A DNA stretch of 44,428 nucleotides from NCBI GenBank assembly GCA_964579725.1, contig CAZOHG010000029.1:1-44428 (forward strand), in the 5' to 3' direction. Shown here piece by piece: positions 8,452-16,222 of this stretch; position 1 is the first letter of the stretch; every line of letters starts with the position of its first letter. Under the pieces are notes generated by a model, which worked only from the letters and a program-made list of their open reading frames with translations, did no database searches and had not been told where the DNA came from. The position numbers were made by a program, and so were the translations under genes. Source of the DNA: CAZOHG01 sp964579725. Its GTDB lineage: Bacteria > Zhuqueibacterota > JdFR-76 > BMS3Abin05.

Positions 8452-9333
8452 ATGACCGAATTTCCGCAATTTTCAACGATTGAGCTGGGTGACCGTTTCT
8501 TGCTGCACCCACTTTTTCAGCAATTGGAAGAGGGTATCTCGGAATTTACGTTTGCGGGCATTTATCTTTTTCGTCGAGACCACAAGTACAAAATAGCCCG
8601 GCTGGACGCAAACAATTTTGTCATTTCGGGAAACGACAGAAACGTTCCCTACTTTATGCTTCCCTTTGATTTGCCTGACCCTGCCACGCTCAACTCTCTT
8701 TTTGAACGCTTTTCTTTTTTGAAAAATGCCTCCCAAAAACAAGCCGAGGCCCTTCAAAAAATGGGCTATTTCGTCTTTCCCGATAGAGATAATTTTGACT
8801 ACTTGTACAGTCGGGAGCAACTTTCGCGTCTCGCGGGTCGGAAATTCAGCAAAAAGCGCAATCTGCTGAAAAATTTTTTGGCGGAACACCGTTGCGAAGC
8901 GCGTCCCCTAATGGAAGAAAATGTGGAAGACGCCCAGAAAATTTTACAGGCCTGGTGCCGACTTAAGGGCGGCGGTCAGGACTGTTGGGCCGCTGAGGAA
9001 GCACTGGACAAAATGGACGAACTCCAACTTTGCGGTGGTATTTATTACATTGATGGCCGGCCGGTGGGGTACACATTGGGCGAAGAGCTTGCCCGGGGGA
9101 CCATGTACGCCATTCATTTTGAAAAGGCTCTCCCTGAGTACAAAGGACTTTACCAGTACATCAATCAATCCTTTGCTGCCCTTTTGCCCGAACAGTACTT
9201 TCTGATTAACCGAGAGCAGGATTTGGGCAATGAGGGGCTTCGTCAAGCCAAAATGAGCTACCGCCCTGTAGGATTTGTTCGCAAATATCGGGTACAGGCT
9301 ACACCCTTCAAAGAGGGAGAGGCCAATGCCTGA
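8452..9333 (+). CDS. DUF2156 (phosphatidylglycerol lysyltransferase-like) GNAT-fold protein
   Basis: A 293-residue soluble protein resembling the DUF2156 family, which shares the GNAT acyl-transferase-like fold of the MprF catalytic domain. Supporting blocks are 'YLYSREQLSRLAGRKFSKKRNLL' near 115-140 and the family-typical 'INREQDLGNEGLRQAKMSY' near 250-270. Unlike MprF there is no membrane domain, so it is probably cytoplasmic; the true acceptor substrate is unknown. The ATG at 8452 is preferred to an upstream TTG at 8422 because the latter falls inside the inverted repeat at 8417-8429; the ribosome site (GAAAGA) is weak. Its stop overlaps the next gene by 8 bases, so the pair is co-translated. 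Confidence 0.75.
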   Translation: MTEFPQFSTIELGDRFLLHPLFQQLEEGISEFTFAGIYLFRRDHKYKIARLDANNFVISGNDRNVPYFMLPFDLPDPATLNSLFERFSFLKNASQKQAEALQKMGYFVFPDRDNFDYLYSREQLSRLAGRKFSKKRNLLKNFLAEHRCEARPLMEENVEDAQKILQAWCRLKGGGQDCWAAEEALDKMDELQLCGGIYYIDGRPVGYTLGEELARGTMYAIHFEKALPEYKGLYQYINQSFAALLPEQYFLINREQDLGNEGLRQAKMSYRPVGFVRKYRVQATPFKEGEANA

Positions 9334-9814
9334 AGTTTGCAATTTTGAGGAGATTCTCTCCGAAATTTTGGCGGTTCGGCGGAGGGTTTCCGTCGCACGA
9401 GCGGCTTTACAGGAAATTTGCCGGATTTTGGTGGATCGGGTTCCACATTACAATTGGGTGGGGTTTTATCTCGTGGATTCGAAACGTTCGAAGGAACTGA
9501 TTTTGGGGCCCTTTGAGGGAGCCCCTACGGAGCACGTCCGCATTCCCTTTGGGGCCGGAATTTGTGGGCAAGCCGCGGAGAAAAGGAAAATTTTTGTTGT
9601 CCCGAACGTAGAGCGGGAGTCCAATTATCTCGCCTGTAGTCCCGACGTAAAATCGGAAATAGTACTCCCCATTTTTAAAGGCGAACGCTTACTCGGGGAA
9701 TTGGACATTGACTCCCACACGACGGCGGCTTTTACCCCTGCCGACCAAGCATTTTTGCAGGAAATCTGCCAACTTTCGTCCGAATGGCTCGAACAGTTAA
9801 ACGAGCTGATTTAA
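9326..9814 (+). CDS. GAF-domain protein related to free methionine-(R)-sulfoxide reductase
   Basis: A 162-residue single-domain GAF protein. It carries the fRMsr-type core 'RIPFGAGICGQAA' (72-84), 'ACSPDVKSEIVLPI' (103-116) and 'GELDIDS' (124-130). The two cysteines Cys80 and Cys104 are 24 residues apart, the same spacing as Cys94 and Cys118 of the E. coli enzyme. The third cysteine of the E. coli protein (Cys84) corresponds to His70 here. The family reduces free methionine-R-sulfoxide using thioredoxin; with one Cys absent, activity is likely but not certain. The ATG at 9326 has AGGGAGAGG upstream and overlaps the DUF2156 stop. Confidence 0.75.
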   Translation: MPEVCNFEEILSEILAVRRRVSVARAALQEICRILVDRVPHYNWVGFYLVDSKRSKELILGPFEGAPTEHVRIPFGAGICGQAAEKRKIFVVPNVERESNYLACSPDVKSEIVLPIFKGERLLGELDIDSHTTAAFTPADQAFLQEICQLSSEWLEQLNELI

Positions 9815-10050
9815 ATAGGGAGATGGCCTCTTTTCTCCTTGCTTTGTGGTCGATCGAGGTGAGCGTGCAAAAGCTGATTAACCACAATTGTCAAGGTCGG
9901 AGGCCCGGCACATTTTGTAAGGAGAAAAGACCGAAATTGGCCGAAGCAAGATTTTTTGCCGTACGGGGAATCGGGCAAAAAGCTAACAAGTAAATTTGAA
10001 ATGCCTTTAAAAATGTCGTTCTATCATCTGGTGTAGAAAAGGAGGATTGC

Positions 10051-10533
10051 ATGTCAGCAAAAGAAACCGTGGAAGTAGGACAACCGGCACCGGAATTCTG
10101 TCTGCCCGACCAAAACGAACAGAACGTGTGTCTGAACAAATTTCGGGGGAAATGGGTGGTGCTCTATTTTTATCCCAAAGACAACACGACGGGATGCACC
10201 GCCGAGGCGATCGATTTTACAGCGCTGCTTGACGCCTTTCGGGCGGCAAATGCTGAGGTGCTGGGAGTCAGCCCCGATTCCCCAAAAAGTCACGTCAATT
10301 TTATTGCGAAGAAAGGACTAAAACTTCGGTTGCTCAGTGACACGGAACGGGAGGTTTTAAAAGCCTACGGCGTGTGGCAGCTCAAAAAAATGTATGGGCG
10401 AGAGTATTACGGGGTTGTCCGCAGCACCTTTTTAATTGACCCAAGTGGAAAAATTGCGTACGTGTGGCCGAAGGTCAAGGTGAAAGGCCACGCAGAAGAA
10501 GTGCTTCAAACGCTGCAATCTCTGCAAGGGTGA
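10051..10533 (+). CDS. bcp: Thioredoxin-dependent peroxiredoxin, Bcp/PrxQ type
   Basis: A 160-residue peroxiredoxin. The active-site block is 'YFYPKDNTTGCTAEAIDF' (39-56) with peroxidatic Cys49 preceded by the usual Pro and Thr; 'EFCLPDQ' at 15-21 and 'VVRSTFLIDPSGKIAYVW' near the C-terminus complete the fold. It reduces hydrogen peroxide and organic peroxides in the cytoplasm. In many Bcp proteins a resolving Cys lies five residues after the peroxidatic one; here that position is an Asp, so this is either a 1-Cys form or uses Cys17 or Cys27. A strong AAGGAGG ribosome site precedes the ATG. Flanking gaps suggest it is transcribed alone. Confidence 0.9.
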   Translation: MSAKETVEVGQPAPEFCLPDQNEQNVCLNKFRGKWVVLYFYPKDNTTGCTAEAIDFTALLDAFRAANAEVLGVSPDSPKSHVNFIAKKGLKLRLLSDTEREVLKAYGVWQLKKMYGREYYGVVRSTFLIDPSGKIAYVWPKVKVKGHAEEVLQTLQSLQG

Positions 10534-11072
10534 AATCCGGTTTTCTCTAAGAAGTGTCTTTTTTCCCAAAATTAGGTCGCTGGAGAGAAAATCTTGTAAC
10601 TACCGTTGTTTTTGCCAGACGGAGAGAGTGGTAGAATGCTCATTTTTTGCCGCTAATTCTGGCCACCGAGGAAAATTATTTTTTGTCACCTAACTTTGTA
10701 AAATTTGGAACCAAACGGACGGGAAAGAAGCTGCGGCAGCAACTCCAGTTAGATCCGCTGCGAGCGATTTTTCGCTCTGCCTTCTTTCCCGCCGCTCGGC
10801 GGGAACTTCGACCCTCCCGCACAAAATGCCTCCCTTCTTTCCGACCCCATTTATTCCTTGCATCTTACCCGATTATTTTGTTTTTTTAGAAAAAGAGCGC
10901 TGTTCAAAGTGTCGGGAATAGATTGCTGTAGTATTTTTGTACGAGTTCAAGGCGATTAGATTGAGATGGCTCGAACGGCCGTCTCAGAGAGGGCAAAATT
11001 TCGGGAGCGGGCGAAGAATGGTCTTATGCCCCCTACAAACAATTTCAAATCGAAAAATCGAAAAGGTTTTCC
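10534..11072. other. Intergenic region rich in predicted RNA/DNA hairpins
   Basis: A 539-base gap with no convincing gene; an 80-codon frame at 10647 lacks a ribosome site and coding character. It holds a strong three-way structure at 10720-10791, a GC hairpin at 10788-10803 and another hairpin (GAGATGGC at 10963-10970 with GCCGTCTC at 10978-10985). The promoter for the gene at 11073 was not recognised. Confidence 0.6.
10720..10803. other. Multi-branched inverted-repeat structure of unknown type
   Basis: Outer arms CGGGAAAGAAG (10720-10730) and CTTCTTTCCCG (10781-10791) are perfectly complementary over 11 bp. Between them lie GCAGC/GCTGC (10736-10740 with 10757-10761) and, directly adjacent, GAGCGA-TTTT-TCGCTC (10762-10777). 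A further hairpin CCCGCC-GCTC-GGCGGG (10788-10803) overlaps the right arm. It could be a small structured RNA or a palindromic repeat element. Confidence 0.5.
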
Positions 11073-11726
11073 ATGACGGCTAACAGTATTACCATCGGGC
11101 GCGTGCTACTTGCTTTTTTAACCATTGGGTTGTACCAATTGAATTTTTATTTTGGTGTTGCTGCCTTTTTTCTGACGATTGTGGTCATTTACCTTGATGC
11201 GCTCGACGGAGTGGTGGCGCGAAAACTTAATTTGGCTTCCGATTTCGGCGCCCTTTTGGACATTACCGGCGACCGGATAGTGGAAAATGTGTACTGGATT
11301 TATTTTTCTGCCGTTGGCATGATTTCATTCTGGGTACCCATGATTGTCATTGCCCGGAGTTTTATGGTGGACACCGTGCGCAGCGTGGCGTTTGCTGAAG
11401 GGAAAACCCCTTTCGGCGAAAAAACCATGATGAAATCCGGTTGGACAAAAGCCCTGACCGCGTCGCGCTGGAGCCGAGCCGTTTACGGAGTTTCAAAAGT
11501 GGTGGTGTTTTGCTTGCTCGGCGGGCTGCTTGTTTTGCACAAAGGGGTGGCCCGGGGATTGTTCTTCTTTCCGCACGACCTGGATTGGTTGCTGCGTACC
11601 CTAACTCAAATTTTGGTGGCCACGGTGGTGGTAATGTGTGTGGTGCGGGGCGTTCCGGTGCTGTGGGACGGTAGGGATTACTTGCTAAGCAAACGCTACC
11701 CACGAATTTTGAAAGACGACGACTAA
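11073..11726 (+). CDS. CDP-alcohol phosphatidyltransferase (PgsA-like)
   Basis: A 217-residue inner-membrane enzyme of phospholipid synthesis. The family motif D-x2-DG-x2-AR-x8-G-x3-D-x3-D is complete: Asp42, Asp45, Gly46, Ala49, Arg50, Gly59, Asp63, Asp67. Hydrophobic segments surround it (for example 10-40 and near 75-100, 145-165, 170-195). It transfers a phosphatidyl group from CDP-diacylglycerol to an alcohol. The following gene is a HAD phosphatase, which makes phosphatidylglycerophosphate synthase the most likely role, with phosphatidylserine or other alcohols as alternatives. No strong ribosome site is seen. It ends 3 bases before the next ATG. Confidence 0.8.
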   Translation: MTANSITIGRVLLAFLTIGLYQLNFYFGVAAFFLTIVVIYLDALDGVVARKLNLASDFGALLDITGDRIVENVYWIYFSAVGMISFWVPMIVIARSFMVDTVRSVAFAEGKTPFGEKTMMKSGWTKALTASRWSRAVYGVSKVVVFCLLGGLLVLHKGVARGLFFFPHDLDWLLRTLTQILVATVVVMCVVRGVPVLWDGRDYLLSKRYPRILKDDD

Positions 11727-11729
11727 ACC

Positions 11730-12395
11730 ATGAAACCGATTCGGGTGGCGGTTTTCGACGTGGACGGAACCCTGATTCCCCACACGTCGCTGGAGATTCT
11801 TTTCTCTCGGTGGCTGCTTCGGAAACGGGTTCTTGGAATACCCCAGCTCATTGCTTACTTGGAACACGTGTTCTACGGTCTTCGGGAGGACGTCACCGAA
11901 GCGATTCGTCGAAATAAATTTTACCTGCGGGGGATTCCCATCAATCGGCTGAAAGCGGAAATCCCGGATTTTTACCAACACAGTGTGCGTCCCAGATTGG
12001 CAGGAGAAGTAACCGAAAAAATGCGTCACTTGAAGGAAGACGGATTGACCATTCTTTTGTTGTCCGGTTCGCTCACGCTGCTTTTGGAAAATTTTAAACA
12101 GGACCTGCCCGTGGACGATGTGGTTGGGTGTCAGCTTGAAACGAGAAAGGGTGTGGCCACCGGACGCATTCGGGGCATTCACCCCTACGGAAGGGACAAG
12201 GTCAAAGCCTTCCGATTGTGGGCGGGGCAGCGACAAATCGATTGGAACGGGTCCTGGGCCTTCGGTGACCGCTGGTCTGACCGGCATTTGTTGCGGCTTT
12301 TCGGGCACTGCGTGGTGGTCAATCCGGGGCATGCGCTTCGCCGGTGGGCATTCCAACATTCCTGTGAAATAATTGAAACGGAGGAGCCAAAATGA
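11730..12395 (+). CDS. HAD-IB family phosphatase, possibly phosphatidylglycerophosphatase (PgpC-like)
   Basis: A 221-residue haloacid-dehalogenase phosphatase with all four motifs: DVDGT (10-14, nucleophile Asp10), LLSGS (110-114, Ser112), the Lys of GRDKVK (154-159) and GDRWSD (179-184). The helical cap between motifs I and II fits subfamily IB. E. coli PgpC, which removes phosphate from phosphatidylglycerophosphate, is also a HAD protein. The gene follows the phosphatidyltransferase by 3 bases and overlaps the lipase-like gene by 4, so PG synthesis is a reasonable inference; phosphoserine phosphatase-like activity is the alternative. Motif IV has Arg where most members have Ser or Ala after GD. 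Confidence 0.75.
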   Translation: MKPIRVAVFDVDGTLIPHTSLEILFSRWLLRKRVLGIPQLIAYLEHVFYGLREDVTEAIRRNKFYLRGIPINRLKAEIPDFYQHSVRPRLAGEVTEKMRHLKEDGLTILLLSGSLTLLLENFKQDLPVDDVVGCQLETRKGVATGRIRGIHPYGRDKVKAFRLWAGQRQIDWNGSWAFGDRWSDRHLLRLFGHCVVVNPGHALRRWAFQHSCEIIETEEPK

Positions 12396-13219
12396 AAGAG
12401 GAAAAAGGGTTTTTCGAAAGACCCGACGGAAGCAAGCGCTATTTTCACTTTTTCGAGGCGGAATCCGAGAAGGCGGGCATTTTGCTCATCCACGGCTTGG
12501 GTGAACATGTGTTGCGTTACCGGGATGTGGCAGAGCGCTTGACAAACGCCGGTTTTTCTGTGTACGGATTTGACCTGCCCGGACACGGACAATCCGACGG
12601 CAAGCGTGGTCATATTAATCGATTTCAGGATTTTGTGCGGGAAGTGGAAGGCTTCCGCAATTTTCTCGGAGAAAAGCACCGCAAAACACACTTTGTTTTC
12701 GGGCACAGTTTGGGGGGCTTAATTGCCTTTCATTTCGGATTGGCGGTTTCCGTCGATGCCTTTCGCGGGTTTGTCCTTTCTTCTCCCGGATTAAAGGTCC
12801 GAATGGCAGTGCCCGGTTGGAAGGTCGCGCTGGGGAAGTTTTTCTCCAACGTGTGGCCCGGATTTACCCAGAACAGCGATTTGCCGCCGGAAGCCATTTC
12901 CACCCAACCTGAAGAGGTTGAAAAATATCGAAATGACCCGCTGGTGCACAGCAAGATTTCGGCACGCTTTTACGTGGAAATGACAGCCGCCATGGAAGCA
13001 GTTTTTCAAAAAGCGGGGGAATTTACGCACCCCGTCCTAATTATTCAGGGAGAAGCTGATCCCATTGTGGACCCGGCCGGTGCCAGGCAGCTTTTCAATA
13101 TCATTGGATCCGCGGACAAAGCGATCAAATTGTACCCCAATGCGTACCACGAGGTTTTTCACGATGTGGAACGGGACCGGGCTTTTTCCGACTTAATTGC
13201 CTGGCTTTCGGCTTATTAA
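12392..13219 (+). CDS. Alpha/beta hydrolase, monoacylglycerol lipase/lysophospholipase-like
   Basis: A 275-residue cytoplasmic hydrolase of the 'serine aminopeptidase/Hydrolase_4' group. Visible elements are the oxyanion region 'LLIHGLGEH' (31-39), 'FDLPGHGQSDGKRGH' (60-74), the nucleophile elbow GHSLGG with Ser106, the acid Asp223 in 'GEADPIV' and the base His253 in 'AYHEVFHD'. The family cleaves monoacylglycerols or lysophospholipids. The ATGA overlap with the HAD gene and the phosphatidyltransferase upstream place it in a lipid-metabolism operon. AAACGGAGGAG provides its ribosome site inside the preceding gene. Confidence 0.85.
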   Translation: MKEEKGFFERPDGSKRYFHFFEAESEKAGILLIHGLGEHVLRYRDVAERLTNAGFSVYGFDLPGHGQSDGKRGHINRFQDFVREVEGFRNFLGEKHRKTHFVFGHSLGGLIAFHFGLAVSVDAFRGFVLSSPGLKVRMAVPGWKVALGKFFSNVWPGFTQNSDLPPEAISTQPEEVEKYRNDPLVHSKISARFYVEMTAAMEAVFQKAGEFTHPVLIIQGEADPIVDPAGARQLFNIIGSADKAIKLYPNAYHEVFHDVERDRAFSDLIAWLSAY

Positions 13220-13307
13220 TCGGAAACTTTCTTTGCGCTTCGGGTGTAGGCGTCACGCAAATGTTCAGTCGCTTAGCTGCTTTGAATAAAAGTGAGGAGG
13301 AAGAATC

Positions 13308-14630
13308 ATGGAAAATTTCAGGGAAAAGAGTTTCTGGCTTTCCAGTGTTCCTTACGAGCCGAATCCGCCTCTCAAAGGGGATCAAAAGGCGGATGTGGTG
13401 ATTGTGGGCGGCGGTTTTACAGGTATTTCCACGGCATACCACCTGAAGAAAATGGCTCCCGGTTTGGACGTGGCCGTTCTGGAAGCGGAGGTCGTGGGGT
13501 TTGGCGCCAGCGGTCGGAACGGCGGCTTTGCCATGACGCTGTTCGGCCTGACGTTTGGCCTTACGGCGCTGCGTTTCGGCAAACAGAAGGCCACGGAGGC
13601 GCACCACTACATGGAAAAAGCAGTTGACCTGGTGGGCGATTTGGTGAAGGAGAATAAGATTGACTGCGACTACGAGCGCACGGGATTTTTGCGAGTGGCG
13701 ACCTCCGAAAAGTACAAGAAGCGAATTCTGCACGAAATTGAACTGGTCAAATCTCAGGGAATCGAAGGCATCGATTGGATTGATCAGGAGGCGGTGCGGC
13801 GGGAAGTCAATTCACCCCTGTATCTTGGTGCCTGGTGGGAGCCCCGGTGCGCGCTGGTCAATCCAGCCAAACTGGCGTGGGGAATGAAAGCCGCTGCAGA
13901 ACGCCTCGGTGCCCGGGTGTACGAGAATTCTCCGGTCAAAACCGTGTCCAAGGGAGAAAAAATCGTTGTCAAAACGCAGGAGGGAAGTGTGACAGCCGAC
14001 AAGTTGGTTTTTGCAACCAACGCATTTTCCATTACAATTCCCGAACTCAAACGCAAACAGGTGCCTGCGTACACCTACATTGTCCTGACCGAGCCGCTTC
14101 GACCGGAGCATTTTGCCGAAATCGGGTGGCAGCACCGTCAGGGAATTGAGGATGCTCGTAATTTTGTTCACTACTACCGCCTGACAGCGGACAATCGCTT
14201 GCTCATGGGTGGAAGGGACATTGGCGTCACCTACGGCACGAAGTTGGACAAGGATCAGGACGAAAAAATCTTTGAGAAACTGGTTCAGGACATCCACGAC
14301 ACGTTTCCCGTTTTAAAGGACATTCGGATTACCCACCGCTGGGGCGGACCCGTTTCCGTACCGGTGGACATGACACCTGCGCTGGGTTACCTTGGCGACA
14401 AGCGGATTCTCTACGCTCTGGGCAGTATGGGGCACGGTGTTTCCCTGACGCACATGAACGGCTGGACGCTGGCCGAGATGGTTTTGGGAAAAGAAACCGA
14501 ACGAACGCGCATCTTCTTTGTTAATCGGAAGGTGATTCCCTGGCCGGGAGAGCCGCTTCGTTTTGTGGTTAGTCAGGCCATTAAGGGGTACATGAAATTG
14601 GAAGACAGTCTGTACGATCCGAAGGTTTGA
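13308..14630 (+). CDS. FAD-dependent oxidoreductase (DAO family, PuuB/OrdL-like)
   Basis: A 440-residue flavoprotein of the D-amino-acid oxidase family. The dinucleotide-binding motif is 'VIVGGGFTGISTAYHL' (31-46), followed by 'GFGASGRNGG' (64-73), typical of gamma-glutamylputrescine oxidoreductase-like members, and a C-terminal FAD motif 'LYALGSMGHGVSLT' near 373-386. It oxidises an amine or amino acid; the exact substrate cannot be read. The ATG has GAGGAGG upstream. An 88-base gap separates it from the lipase gene and 35 bases from the GTPase gene, so it may be co-transcribed with either. No signal peptide is seen. Confidence 0.85.
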   Translation: MENFREKSFWLSSVPYEPNPPLKGDQKADVVIVGGGFTGISTAYHLKKMAPGLDVAVLEAEVVGFGASGRNGGFAMTLFGLTFGLTALRFGKQKATEAHHYMEKAVDLVGDLVKENKIDCDYERTGFLRVATSEKYKKRILHEIELVKSQGIEGIDWIDQEAVRREVNSPLYLGAWWEPRCALVNPAKLAWGMKAAAERLGARVYENSPVKTVSKGEKIVVKTQEGSVTADKLVFATNAFSITIPELKRKQVPAYTYIVLTEPLRPEHFAEIGWQHRQGIEDARNFVHYYRLTADNRLLMGGRDIGVTYGTKLDKDQDEKIFEKLVQDIHDTFPVLKDIRITHRWGGPVSVPVDMTPALGYLGDKRILYALGSMGHGVSLTHMNGWTLAEMVLGKETERTRIFFVNRKVIPWPGEPLRFVVSQAIKGYMKLEDSLYDPKV

Positions 14631-14665
14631 GAAACCGGCAAAATTCAAGATGGAGGGACTGAATC

Positions 14666-15652
14666 GTGCCGGCCAATTTGCCTCCGAAATATTTTTCTGC
14701 GGAAGCGGCTTTTCGCACCGCCAAAACTCCGCAGGAAAAAATAGCTGCCTTAAAGGAAATGCTGGCCATTATTCCCAAACACAAGGGAACGGAAAAACTT
14801 CAGGCCGAGTTGAAACGGAAGATTGCTCGGTTGAAAGAGGAGTTGCAGCGCGGCTCATCCACTAAAAAGGGTTTTAGCCTGTACGTGGAGCGCGAAGGCG
14901 CCGGACAGGTGGCTTTGGTCGGCCCGCCCAATTCGGGAAAATCTCTGCTGCTTAAACAATCAACCCATGCGCATCCTGAAGTGGCGGATTACCCGTTTAC
15001 CACCCGCCTTCCCCAACCCGGGATGGTTTTTTTTGAAGATGTGCCCATTCAATTGGTGGATTTGCCCCCGGTAGCTCCCGGCTATTTTGAAAATTGGGTT
15101 GCCGGAATTCTGCGGACGGCGGATGCTTTGGCTCTCATCGTGGATGCCTCGGGTTCAAATCCGCTTGAAGATTTGGAAGCGGTGGAACGCCTCCTTGGCG
15201 AGAGAAAAATCCAACTGGTTCGGGAAGAGCCCGAATTTGTGGAACATCCGTCGGTAAAACCGATCCGCACCGTTTTGGTTCTCAACAAAATGGACGCGGC
15301 GAGTGCCCAGGAGAATGCCGAAGTGCTCGAGGAATTGTACCGGCACCGTTTCCCGGTAGTCCGTGTTTCGGCTCGGGAGGCGCTGGGTTTGCAGGAATTC
15401 AGGCGTGCGCTGTTTGAGCTCCTGCAGGTTGTGCGTGTTTATTCCAAGCGCCCGGGGCACGAACCCGATTTGCAGAAACCGTTTATTTTTCGCTCGGGTG
15501 CCACACTAAATGATTTTGCCAGGGCGATTCACAAGGATTTTGCCGAAAAGTTGCGTTATGCTCGCGTTTGGGGCCACGGCCGATTTGAAGGGCAACGCAT
15601 TACCCATGAGTACATATTGAAAGATAAGGATGTCATTGAATTGCACATGTAA
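14666..15652 (+). CDS. TGS-domain GTPase of the Obg/DRG superfamily
   Basis: A 328-residue GTP-binding protein starting at GTG (14666) with TGGAGGG nine bases upstream. An N-terminal helical region (10-62, 'EKIAALKEMLAIIPKHKGTEKLQAELKRK') precedes the G domain: G1 GPPNSGKS (86-93), the switch block 'YPFTTRLPQPG' (109-119), G3 written DLPP (132-135) in place of DxxG, and G4 NKMD near 209. A TGS domain occupies about 258-328 ('SGATLNDFARAIHKDF..KDKDVIELHM'). DRG-like GTPases associate with ribosomes or RNA; the role of this bacterial branch is not established. The Pro replacing the G3 glycine may alter hydrolysis. Confidence 0.85.
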   Translation: MPANLPPKYFSAEAAFRTAKTPQEKIAALKEMLAIIPKHKGTEKLQAELKRKIARLKEELQRGSSTKKGFSLYVEREGAGQVALVGPPNSGKSLLLKQSTHAHPEVADYPFTTRLPQPGMVFFEDVPIQLVDLPPVAPGYFENWVAGILRTADALALIVDASGSNPLEDLEAVERLLGERKIQLVREEPEFVEHPSVKPIRTVLVLNKMDAASAQENAEVLEELYRHRFPVVRVSAREALGLQEFRRALFELLQVVRVYSKRPGHEPDLQKPFIFRSGATLNDFARAIHKDFAEKLRYARVWGHGRFEGQRITHEYILKDKDVIELHM

Positions 15653-16222
15653 AACGATTGAGAGGCAATTTTAAAGTTTTCCGCTTCTCTCTCCTTTTCA
15701 AGGTAAGTACAGGGATTGGGGCAGCTGTTTTTCGCCGGGGCCCTCCCCTCGGGCTGCATTTCCAAAACCTGTTTTGGGGGGAGCGAGGAGGGGCAAATTC
15801 TTGGCAAATAATCTTTTTTGGAGAAACGCTGTGTTTTTTCAACCAAAAAGCTTTTGCAATTTGTTTCTTGATTATTTAATAGTGGTAGTTGGCGGGAAAA
15901 TGGGCTCTTGTAAAAACAAAGGTATTTCCCATGTCCTTTCACTCCAGCGCGGTGAAATAGACAAACTCGAAAGACCGCCCTGAGAGCAAAAGGCACACCG
16001 AATAAAAATCAAGCCCTGAAAGGGTGGAAGAGAAAAGGGACAATTTATTTTTTCTGTTGAAAAAAACGCTGGATTAGCGCAAAAATATGCTTTAAATTGC
16101 CGTGTGGGGTTGTACTTACTTAAATGAAAAGTTGCTGTGGCTTTAAATGGGGCAATCGGAATTTGAAAAAATGACCCGAATGCCACCCGCGCTACCGAAA
16201 CCCGAAACCATCTGGAGAACCA
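15653..16222. other. Intergenic region with GC-rich hairpins
   Basis: A 570-base gap without a supported gene; small frames on both strands lack ribosome sites. At 15721-15757 a composite stem pairs GCAGC with GCTGC around GGGG-ccct-CCCC, followed by a perfect CCAAAA-CCTG-TTTTGG hairpin at 15762-15777. The last 200 bases are AT-rich and probably hold the promoter of the ABC transporter, but no consensus was clear. Confidence 0.5.

Noticed and set aside
10647..10889. An 80-codon open frame in the bcp-phosphatidyltransferase gap
   Set aside because: No ribosome site, composition follows the hairpins, and it runs through the inverted repeats at 10720-10803.
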